Assembly (NCBI GenBank): GCA_964508715.1
Contig: CAZDUX010000036.1
Span: 1 to 18,186 of the forward strand
Length of the DNA: 18,186 nt
Source of the DNA: JAKALX01 sp964508715
GTDB lineage: Bacteria; Chloroflexota; Dehalococcoidia; Tepidiformales; Tepidiformaceae
Reading direction: 5' to 3'
Below, one piece after another: positions 12,538-18,186 of the stretch. Position 1 is the first letter of the stretch. Each line of letters begins with the position of its first letter. The position numbers and the translations under genes are program-made. Under the pieces are notes generated by a model, which saw only the letters and a list, made by a program, of their open reading frames with translations, did no database searches and was not told the origin of the DNA.

Positions 12538-13724
12538 AGGCCATCACCTCCTGGCCATGGTGTGGTCGAGAGCAGCGTCGTGTCGTTCATCTTGTTCTTC
12601 CTCTTGATGCCCGAGGGGTCGCAGAACAGCCGCCGCTCGTCAAAGACAAGTTCATCGATCATCCCTCGGTACTGCGACGTCTTGTATTGCATGAAGTGTT
12701 GGGGAACGAGCGCCTCGTAGATCGCTGGACGCTTCATCGCCTGGGAGCCCACGATCTTGACGATCTCATCCTTGATCACCGAAGGCGCAGGCGACACATA
12801 GCGGTCGGGCCGCAGGTCGAACAGTAGGCCCTCAGAGAACGTCTTGAAGTAAGGTGCCAGCGCATCGTATGCGACGTCGTTCATGTAGCGCACGGCCCGA
12901 GCGTTGCGAGAGGCGAAGATCAGATGGTACTTCGCCAGCTTGTCCACGGGGACTCCCGGCTGCTCCTCCTTGACCGGAATCGAGTAGACGAAATCGAAGT
13001 AGCGTCGGATCTGTGCCATGTAAGCATCGACGACGGCGTCTTCTCGTGCGGTCATCGTTAACGACGGATCTTCGACGATCGGGCGCCAGTAGTCACCACC
13101 CATCGAGCGGTTCAGCGTGTCGATCTTCGCCGCCTTGACCTTGCTGGCCACTGACTGGGCGGTTTCGTCATAACTCCAGTTCCCACTCATGCGCATGAAT
13201 GTCGGGAAGCTGAAGTTGATCAGTACCTCAGTGCTCTGGGCGGAGCCTCGGCAGAACACGGTGCGGAGCATCTCGAAGTCGAGGTCGGCGATGCCGTATG
13301 GGTCGAGGTAGAAGAACAACGTCCGCTGAGCGCCAACTTCCAGCGCGCGCTTGATCGCCGACGCGCAGTCCGCCAGTGGATGCTCCGCGGCTCCGGCCTT
13401 GATGTACCCGTCGATGTTCGCCGCGAGCGCGCCGCGATGACCCTGCCGGCTGTCGGCCAGTAGCGCCGACATCCGCACCTTGTGCTGCGGAGTGCCTGCC
13501 ATCCGCCGCAGGAGGATGAGCGGAGAGCCCTCGGAATCGTCGTCGAAACGCCCAGGACCCGCGAATCCGTCCACCAGCAGTATCGGGCGGCGACGGTCCT
13601 GAATCGTCTTCAGGTACGCGTCGAGGTACTTGTCGAGGATTGTGTCCTTCACCTTCGACCACGGCTTCTTCACGCGGAAGAAGTCGTCAATCTCGTCGGC
13701 TCTGGTGCCATACCTGTAGTTCAC
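12534..13724 (-). CDS. tcmP: Three-Cys-motif partner protein TcmP
   Basis: The 396-residue protein starts at a GTG (13724) behind AAAGG. The opening (FFRVKKPWSKVKDTILDKYL) and the block ILLVDGFAGPGRF (about 48-60) match TcmP proteins; the latter resembles a nucleotide or S-adenosylmethionine-binding strand-loop of Rossmann-type methyltransferases. LFFYLDPYGIADLDFEML (about 136-153) resembles an acidic methyltransferase motif (DPY/DPF), and the C-terminal third looks like a winged-helix-type region. Its established partner family, the three-Cys-motif protein, is encoded next with a 4-nt overlap. The pair recurs in phages and defence islands; its activity is not established as far as I know. 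A promoter with an overlapping palindrome lies directly upstream. Confidence 0.9.
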   Translation of the reverse strand: MNYRYGTRADEIDDFFRVKKPWSKVKDTILDKYLDAYLKTIQDRRRPILLVDGFAGPGRFDDDSEGSPLILLRRMAGTPQHKVRMSALLADSRQGHRGALAANIDGYIKAGAAEHPLADCASAIKRALEVGAQRTLFFYLDPYGIADLDFEMLRTVFCRGSAQSTEVLINFSFPTFMRMSGNWSYDETAQSVASKVKAAKIDTLNRSMGGDYWRPIVEDPSLTMTAREDAVVDAYMAQIRRYFDFVYSIPVKEEQPGVPVDKLAKYHLIFASRNARAVRYMNDVAYDALAPYFKTFSEGLLFDLRPDRYVSPAPSVIKDEIVKIVGSQAMKRPAIYEALVPQHFMQYKTSQYRGMIDELVFDERRLFCDPSGIKRKNKMNDTTLLSTTPWPGGDGL

Positions 13725-13782
13725 TGTCGGCCTTTCGCTTCACTGCGCTGGTCGGGTGTGCGTAGGTCTCCACCGCACGGCG

Positions 13783-13811
13783 AGACTACGGCCTGCTGCA
13801 CAGATGTGCAA
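13783..13811 (-). promoter_or_regulatory. Promoter of the tcmP operon with palindrome over the -35
   Basis: On the minus strand TTGCAC (13811-13806), 17-nt spacer, TAGTCT (13788-13783). The palindrome TGCACA-GA-TGTGCA (13797-13810) covers most of the -35 and its downstream side, a classical repressor position. No dedicated regulator gene lies in this operon, so the binder could be the island's Xre protein or a host factor; its sequence does not match the dyad at 2053-2078. Confidence 0.6.
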
Positions 13812-14132
13812 GGCCGTTCTACGCCCCCCCAAGCGCGACCACGCGGTGCTACCTCGGCGCTGCTCGTAGTGCCATCCAAGTCGTCACAGGATACCCGTCA
13901 GGCCGCGGTGGCTGCAGGGACCCCGAGCGGCCACCGATCTGAGCGTCCGTGACCGAGAGTAGTCGACCTATCACGACGTTCGCTCCCTCCGAACAAACCG
14001 CCGCTAGTGGACTTGAAGAAGCTGCCGGGGATCTTTGGAGATTGCGCGCAAGTAATCGGGCGAGAGAATCCACTGCACCGAGATGTGCGCCTTGCGTTGC
14101 TCGTCGGAAAGAGCGAGCAGCGGCCCGATGGA
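13812..14132. other. Divergent intergenic region between tcmP and the OLD gene
   Basis: This 320-bp stretch has no gene I can support. A plus-strand frame from a GTG at 14007 to 14288 is open but lacks a ribosome site and overlaps the OLD gene by 120 nt in another frame. Apart from the two promoters at its borders, I see no strong repeat or hairpin. Confidence 0.45.
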
Positions 14133-14160
14133 TTGACCACTGCCGTGACGATGCTACGAT
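14133..14160 (+). promoter_or_regulatory. Strong promoter giving an apparently leaderless OLD mRNA
   Basis: TTGACC (14133-14138), 16-nt spacer, TACGAT (14155-14160). The predicted transcription start, 6-8 nt downstream, falls on the ATG at 14167. This decides the start codon: the in-frame GTG at 14161 would lie upstream of the transcript. Confidence 0.7.
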
Positions 14161-14166
14161 GTGAGC

Positions 14167-16020
14167 ATGCGATTGGCCGCCATTCAACTGCACAACTTCC
14201 GCCGCTACAAAGGAGACACCGTGATTCCGGTCGGGAGGCTCACCGCCCTGATCGGGAAGAACGATATCGGGAAGTCGTCCATCCTTGAGGCCGCGGGGAT
14301 CTTCCTCAACGCACCTGGGCTGGCGGTCGACGGTGACGACCTCTGCATCCACGCTGGAGACCGCGAGGTCTGGATCGGGTGTACGTTCGAGGATCTCCCC
14401 GTTGAACTGGTGATCGACGCCACCGTTCCAACGAGCCTTCACGACGAGCACCTCTTGAACGCGCACGGGCAACTGGAAGTCTACCGTGTGTGGGAGATCC
14501 GGGACGGGAAGGCCAAAGAGAAGAGCCCTTTCGCGCTGGCGCATCACCCGACTGGCGCCAATTACGGCGACCTGCTGCAACTCAAGATCGCGGCGCTGAG
14601 AGAACGCGCTGCCGCGCTCAACGTCGACCTGACAAATGTCGATGCGCGCACGTGCTCGCAGTTGCGCCGCGCCATCTGGTCATCTGCCTCTGACCTGGAA
14701 CTGGGGCAGACGAAGATCCAACTCAATCAGGAAGACACAAAGGCCATTTGGCTGAAGCTCCAGGAACTCTTCCCAACCTTCGCCCTGTTCAAGGCAGACC
14801 GCCCGAGCACAGACCAGGATGGGGAAGTCCAAGACCCGATGAAGATGGCTGTGAAGCAGGCGCTCGCTGAGACGGCGGTCGAGCTTGGTCGAGTGAAGGA
14901 CGCGGTCCAAGCCAAGGCGATTGAAGTGGCACAACGGACCATCGAGAAACTGCGCGACTTGGATCCCGAGCTCGCAGAGCAACTGGCGCCGGAGTTCTCC
15001 AAGGAACCGAAGTGGGACTCTGCTTTCAGTCTGTCACTGAGCGGCGAGGGTGGTATCCCGCTCAACAAACGAGGGAGTGGATTCCGCCGGCTTGTGCTCT
15101 TGAGTTTCTTCCGCGCCGAGGCGGAGCGACGCCAACGAGACGAAGCCCGAGGCGATGTCATCTACGCAGTCGAGGAGCCTGAGGCATCGCAGCACCCGGA
15201 CAATCAGCGGATGGTCATGCAGGCCCTCAAGGATCTCTCGGACGGCCTGCACTGTCAGGTGATGCTGACGACGCACGTCCCGGCACTAGCCGAAGTGCTT
15301 CCCACAGACAGCCTGCGGCACGTGATTGCAGGAGATGACAACACAACTCGGATCGACATCGACGGCGACGGCATGATTCGCCGAATCGCCGACGACCTCG
15401 GTGTCGTCCCGGACAAGCGAGTGAAAGTGATCGTATGCATGGAGGGTCCCCACGACATCACCTGCCTCGGACACCTTGCTCATACGATACGCGCTTCGGA
15501 TGGCACGTTGCCCGAGGTGTTGAACAATCCGGCGATTGTCTTCATGCCGCTGGGCGGCTCCACGCTTCGTGACTGGGTGACGAAGCACTATCTGAGCCAA
15601 CTCGGTGTGCCCGAGTTCCACATCTACGACCGTGGCACGGGCGCCCAGCCGAAGTACGCGGCGGAGGCCACGGCCGTGAACGCTCGCTCCGATGGATCGA
15701 AGGCAGTTCACACGTCCAAAGGTGAGCTGGAGAACTACCTCCACGAGGATGCGATCCGCACCGTGCACCCGATCGCGGTCCAGGTGGATGACACGTGCGA
15801 TGTTCCGCTTCTAGTGGCGGAGGCCGTGCACTGCGCTGATCCGGCCGCAAGTGCCTGGGACCAAGTTGATCCCGAAGCCAAGAGGCGCAAGATGAGTCAC
15901 GCAAAGCGCTGGCTGAACGACCAGGCGGCAGCCGCCATGACGCATCAGATGTTGGTTGATCGCTCTGCCGACGTCGAGATCACCGAGTGGCTTCGGACGA
16001 TTGGCTCCTATCTGAGCTAG
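14167..16020 (+). CDS. OLD-family ATPase-TOPRIM nuclease (class 1-like)
   Basis: The 617-residue protein starts at the ATG on which its promoter places the transcription start. The N-terminal ABC-type ATPase has Walker A IGKNDIGKSSIL (29-40), a signature-like region around LSLSGEGGIPLNKRGSGFRR (near 285-305), Walker B VIYAVEEPEASQHP (about 331-344) and a switch histidine in LTTHVPALAE (about 366-375). The C-terminal half carries TOPRIM-like blocks: VIVCMEGPHDI (421-431), IYDRGTG (486-492) in place of the usual DxD, and KGELENYLHEDAI (518-530). This is the architecture of OLD nucleases, including GajA-type proteins. No UvrD-like helicase (GajB) or other partner lies beside it, so it resembles the stand-alone class. 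It may sense or cut phage DNA after ATP turnover. Confidence 0.87.
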   Translation: MRLAAIQLHNFRRYKGDTVIPVGRLTALIGKNDIGKSSILEAAGIFLNAPGLAVDGDDLCIHAGDREVWIGCTFEDLPVELVIDATVPTSLHDEHLLNAHGQLEVYRVWEIRDGKAKEKSPFALAHHPTGANYGDLLQLKIAALRERAAALNVDLTNVDARTCSQLRRAIWSSASDLELGQTKIQLNQEDTKAIWLKLQELFPTFALFKADRPSTDQDGEVQDPMKMAVKQALAETAVELGRVKDAVQAKAIEVAQRTIEKLRDLDPELAEQLAPEFSKEPKWDSAFSLSLSGEGGIPLNKRGSGFRRLVLLSFFRAEAERRQRDEARGDVIYAVEEPEASQHPDNQRMVMQALKDLSDGLHCQVMLTTHVPALAEVLPTDSLRHVIAGDDNTTRIDIDGDGMIRRIADDLGVVPDKRVKVIVCMEGPHDITCLGHLAHTIRASDGTLPEVLNNPAIVFMPLGGSTLRDWVTKHYLSQLGVPEFHIYDRGTGAQPKYAAEATAVNARSDGSKAVHTSKGELENYLHEDAIRTVHPIAVQVDDTCDVPLLVAEAVHCADPAASAWDQVDPEAKRRKMSHAKRWLNDQAAAAMTHQMLVDRSADVEITEWLRTIGSYLS

Positions 16021-16029
16021 GAGTGGCAC

Positions 16030-16048
16030 AGGAGGCGCTTCGCCCCCT
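16030..16048. terminator. Bidirectional terminator hairpin between OLD and the recombinase
   Basis: AGGAGGCG (16030-16037), loop CTT, CGCCCCCT (16041-16048) gives 7 of 8 pairs and fills the 28-bp gap between two convergent stop codons, ending just before the recombinase TAG. It could serve both strands. Confidence 0.55.
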
Positions 16049-17650
16049 CTAGGCAACCTCGGCAATTCGTGGTTGAATACGTTCACGCCACTCGGACCAG
16101 TCGATCTCCGGCATGTAGAAGTGGGGGTTTTCCAGCAGCCAGGTTCGAACGTCTCGGACAGTGGCGCACCAGTCAGAATCTGACCCCGTCGCCCTGAGGA
16201 GCGTGAACGGTTTCTTCGCGTCGTAGAGTGCTTTTCGCGCGGTGACCCGGTAGTTCGACCCGATCGTTTCCAGAACCTGGCGCTGCTGAACTGGCGAGCC
16301 CTCCACGAACATCGTCGGAGCGTGTTCGGCGAACTCAAGAACTGCGTCGACGCGCTGCAGGAGTTGCTCCACGGATGGCGCAGGCCGTTCAAGCTGCACT
16401 TCGAGCTGGGCGCGGCGGCCGCTGATCTCCACGCGCCGACGCTCGAAGAGCTCGTCGTCAATCGAGCCGCGCAGGCGAAGCGAGAGAAGTGTGTCCTCCT
16501 CCGTGCGCACATGACGCAGCGTCCGTTCGATGGACTCGCGTACGGCCCGAAGTTGCCCGCCCTCGGCCTCAAGCGTTCGGGCGAGGTTGTCGCGAATCCA
16601 GCCAGCCGCCTTGGGCGTCAAGGTCACTCGGGCGAGGTCGGCGGCGATCTGCGCGGTGAACGCCCTCTCCGGCAGCGTCGGCTCGGTGCAGCGCACATCC
16701 TGGCCGCGCCGGTGGCAGCGGTAGTAGACGTACCGCTTGCCGCTGCGCTTCACGTGCACTTCCCCGACCATGGCCCGGCCGCACGAGGCACAGCGCAGCA
16801 TGCCGGAGAAGGTGAACTCATGGTGCACCGGGCGCGGGCGCCCGGGACGGCCGAGGATTTCCTGCGCACGGGCGAACTCCTGTTCGGTGACCATCGGCTC
16901 GTGGGCGCCCTTGTAGCTGTCACCGTTTCGGAGCTGGATGACGCCCATGTAGTAGGGCTTAGAGAACAACCCGAAGAGTCCGGAGAAGGACATCGGCTTC
17001 TGGCCGCCGTGCGGCGTCTTCCGCGATCGGTAGCCCCAGTCCTTGTTCAGGAGCTTGAGGATCTGGCGCGGCTTCATCGTGCCGGTCAGGAGGAGATCCC
17101 AGGCCCGGCGGATGAGATCGAAGTTGACCGAGTCCCTTACGATCACGGTGGTCGGGCCGGTGCGGTCTTCGAGGTAGCCGGCCGGTGGCCGGTAGTTCGG
17201 CCAGCCCTGCTGGAAGCGGGCTCGGTTGCCGCGCTTGACGTTGTCCCGGAGGTCGTCGATGAACTTGGTGGCGATCCCGAGCTCGAAGTTCCCGAGGAAA
17301 CGATCGTTCCCGTTGCTCGTGTAGACGCGCTCCGGGGTGATGACTTCCTTGAGCTTCCCATCGGCCAGCGCCTGGAGCACGGCACCGTGGTCGAGGTGAT
17401 TGCGCGCGAGGCGGTCCATCTTCCAGCACAGCACGCCCTCGATCTGCCCGCGGCGGACGCGTCGCATCAGATCGCCGAAGATCGGGCGGCCCGGCGCTTT
17501 GGCGGAGCGGGCTTCGGTCAGGACCTCGGAGACCTGAAGGCCGCGGCGCGCCGCGTGCCCCTTCAGCTCGGCAATCTGGGAGTCGATAGACAGCACCTGC
17601 TTGTCCTCGGAATCCGTGGACTTGCGGGCGTAGATGACGTGGGTAGGCAT
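16049..17650 (-). CDS. Large serine recombinase (site-specific integrase)
   Basis: The 533-residue protein is counted from the ATG at 17650, because family members begin a few residues before the motif YARKST; here Y7-A-R9-K-S11 supplies the catalytic serine and its arginine. The longer frame to 17749 overlaps the upstream gene and adds low-quality sequence. Further blocks are KMDRLARN of the catalytic domain, the Recombinase domain (about 130-250, with FGLFSKPYYMG), and a zinc ribbon CASCG at 287-291 with YYRCHRRGQDVRC. A coiled-coil-rich region (about 355-460) follows, then a short C-terminal tail ending DWSEWRERIQ. All features needed for activity appear present. It should integrate the element between attP and attB; the broken tRNA-Ser at the left border is the likely target. 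It lies 19 nt after a small partner gene on the same strand. Confidence 0.92.
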   Translation of the reverse strand: MPTHVIYARKSTDSEDKQVLSIDSQIAELKGHAARRGLQVSEVLTEARSAKAPGRPIFGDLMRRVRRGQIEGVLCWKMDRLARNHLDHGAVLQALADGKLKEVITPERVYTSNGNDRFLGNFELGIATKFIDDLRDNVKRGNRARFQQGWPNYRPPAGYLEDRTGPTTVIVRDSVNFDLIRRAWDLLLTGTMKPRQILKLLNKDWGYRSRKTPHGGQKPMSFSGLFGLFSKPYYMGVIQLRNGDSYKGAHEPMVTEQEFARAQEILGRPGRPRPVHHEFTFSGMLRCASCGRAMVGEVHVKRSGKRYVYYRCHRRGQDVRCTEPTLPERAFTAQIAADLARVTLTPKAAGWIRDNLARTLEAEGGQLRAVRESIERTLRHVRTEEDTLLSLRLRGSIDDELFERRRVEISGRRAQLEVQLERPAPSVEQLLQRVDAVLEFAEHAPTMFVEGSPVQQRQVLETIGSNYRVTARKALYDAKKPFTLLRATGSDSDWCATVRDVRTWLLENPHFYMPEIDWSEWRERIQPRIAEVA

Positions 17651-17669
17651 AGGACTGCGTAGGGCTTCA

Positions 17670-17921
17670 TCAATTGCTCCGGCGGCGGGATCCGTCAAGA
17701 GCGCGGATGGTCGAACTCGCCGGGCGCGCATCCTCGGGTAACGGCCCAAGCATCATGCGGAAGAGGGCGAGGAGTTCGATCGCCCGAGCCCAGGCCTCCT
17801 CGGACGTGAGGCGCACGCCACACTCGCGATCCATGATGTCGCGGAAGCGTTCGACTTCCGCTGGCGTTAGGCCGAAGGCATAGGTGGTGCGGGGACGAGA
17901 CAAGTGTGCTTCAGGCGCCAT
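17670..17921 (-). CDS. Small 83-residue protein upstream of the serine recombinase
   Basis: The ATG at 17921 follows TGGAAG. The core FGLTPAEVERFRDIMDRECG (16-35) and LTSEEAWARAIELLALFRMM (38-57) forms two or three helices with regularly spaced hydrophobic residues. Short proteins with a similar 'LT..EV..F......G..LT.EEA..RA..L..L' pattern are often encoded next to serine recombinases, and I recall them as uncharacterised. Size, charge and position would suit a recombination directionality factor or a regulator of the recombinase; neither is shown. It ends 19 nt before the recombinase ATG, so they form one operon. Confidence 0.72.
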   Translation of the reverse strand: MAPEAHLSRPRTTYAFGLTPAEVERFRDIMDRECGVRLTSEEAWARAIELLALFRMMLGPLPEDARPASSTIRALDGSRRRSN

Positions 17922-17935
17922 GCTTCCAGCATGGC
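17917..17935 (-). promoter_or_regulatory. Perfect inverted repeat enclosing the ribosome site and start codon of the 83-residue gene
   Basis: GCCATGC (17917-17923), 5-nt loop, GCATGGC (17929-17935). In the minus-strand mRNA the stem contains the start codon and the loop contains GGAA, so the hairpin could limit translation of the recombinase operon. As DNA it could also be an operator. Confidence 0.45.
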
Positions 17936-18020
17936 GGATTTCAAGAACCGGTCGTAGCCGGGTGGACGTGACGAAAGGGTCGCGATGCGAAGGTGTGAGC
18001 CACCCCCGGACGTGTATCCT

Positions 18021-18051
18021 GTGGACAAAGGGTCAGAGCACCATTGTCCAC
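18021..18051 (+). promoter_or_regulatory. Operator-like perfect inverted repeat before the last gene
   Basis: GTGGACAA (18021-18028), 15-nt spacer, TTGTCCAC (18044-18051). A possible -10 TATCCT lies at 18015-18020, so the predicted transcription start falls in the left arm; no good -35 is visible. The repeat ends beside the GAGG ribosome site of the GTG-start gene. Confidence 0.5.
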
Positions 18052-18060
18052 GAGGTTGCT

Positions 18061-18186
18061 GTGATCACACGCACCACCTTCGACAACAACTTCCTCGACA
18101 AGCTCGCCGACGCCACGCCCGAAGTGCGTCGGAAGCTCCTCGAGCGCGTCGAGTCTGGCGCGCTCGAGTTCTACGCGAACTACGAG
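18061..18186 (+). CDS. Start of an unrecognised gene, truncated by the window
   Basis: Forty-two codons are open to the window edge from the GTG at 18061, which follows GAGG at 5 nt. The visible part is hydrophilic and helical (FLDKLADATPEVRRKLLERV, then ESGALEFYANYE). Codon use is strongly GC-rich at third positions, as expected for a real gene in this DNA. There is no signal peptide. It is divergent from the recombinase operon and preceded by a perfect inverted repeat. I recognise no family. It may belong to the element or to the chromosome beyond its right end. Confidence 0.6.
   Translation, partial: MITRTTFDNNFLDKLADATPEVRRKLLERVESGALEFYANYE

Larger units (their letters stand above)
425..18186. 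mobile_element. Integrated element carrying a defence island (right end probably outside the window)
   Basis: The left border is inferred from the point where tRNA-Ser similarity stops. The element carries a large serine recombinase (16049-17650, minus) and a phage/ICE-style Xre plus ImmA regulator pair. Between them lie at least four gene groups of types known from anti-phage islands: ubiquitin-like conjugation, a type IIG-like methyltransferase-nuclease, TcmP/three-Cys, and an OLD nuclease. No structural phage genes, relaxase, replication gene or conjugation gene is visible, so it looks like an integrative genomic island or part of a larger element. The right attachment site was not identified; the missing tRNA 3' half should mark it. 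Confidence 0.6.

Noticed and set aside
14007..14288. Plus-strand GTG frame (93 codons) before the OLD gene
   Set aside because: No ribosome site, contains the OLD promoter and overlaps 120 nt of the OLD gene in another frame.
16663..16676. CCTCTCC-like match to the missing tRNA-Ser 3' acceptor strand
   Set aside because: It lies inside the recombinase coding sequence, without a T-arm before it, so it is a chance match and not the right border.
16322..17662. 446-codon plus-strand frame opposite the serine recombinase
   Set aside because: The minus strand encodes an unmistakable recombinase; the plus frame is its antisense shadow with no promoter or ribosome site.
1..18186. CRISPR array
   Set aside because: No series of regularly spaced near-identical repeats was seen on reading the window; the only multi-copy short repeat is GGTCAC, which is too short and too few.

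Overview
The window is GC-rich bacterial DNA. Three spacing-correct TTGNNN/TANNNT promoters, two of them placing the transcription start on or next to an ATG (apparent leaderless mRNAs), and frequent GTG starts fit an actinomycete-like or related high-GC bacterium. This is an inference; no ribosomal or other taxonomic marker is present. Most of the window (about 425 to at least 17,935) reads as one integrated mobile element packed with anti-phage-type genes. Its left border is a tRNA-Ser(CGA) gene cut off after the anticodon arm. A large serine recombinase lies near its right side. The 3' half of the tRNA is not in the window, so the element probably continues past base 18,186.

Layout: (1) 1-424, chromosome: the secreted N-terminus of a CocE/NonD-type (S15) hydrolase on the minus strand, then the broken tRNA-Ser. 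(2) 425-828, gene-free, with hairpins and GGTCAC repeats. (3) 829-2038 minus, an Xre repressor plus ImmA/IrrE metalloprotease pair, divergent from (4) 2258-4451 plus, a ubiquitin-like conjugation operon: small two-CxxC protein, ubiquitin-like protein ending GG-SS, E2-like protein, JAMM protease and E1-like adenylating enzyme, the last four in overlapping frames. (5) 4720-5622, an unrecognised helical protein from its own, apparently leaderless promoter. (6) 5746-6959, a 63-residue protein with a ClpP/crotonase-fold SDH_sah-type serine protease. (7) 7248-11507, an unrecognised 282-residue protein followed by a 1097-residue fused nuclease-methyltransferase (type IIG-like). (8) 11525-13724 minus, a TcmP / three-Cys-motif (Gp37/Gp68) pair plus a tiny HEAGH protein. 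(9) 14167-16020 plus, an OLD-type ATPase-TOPRIM nuclease. (10) 16049-17921 minus, the serine recombinase and a small partner. (11) 18061 to the end, the start of an unrecognised gene behind a perfect inverted repeat.

Working together: each block has its own promoter or operator-like dyad, so the element looks like a set of stacked, separately controlled defence modules. The JAMM protease is the natural candidate to trim the two residues after GG on the ubiquitin-like protein before activation by the E1. The Xre/ImmA pair is placed to switch the divergent ubiquitin-like operon. The least described parts are the SDH_sah plus 63-residue pair, the HEAGH protein behind the TcmP pair, the 282-residue protein before the methyltransferase, and the E2-like protein with no cysteine in its C-terminal half.
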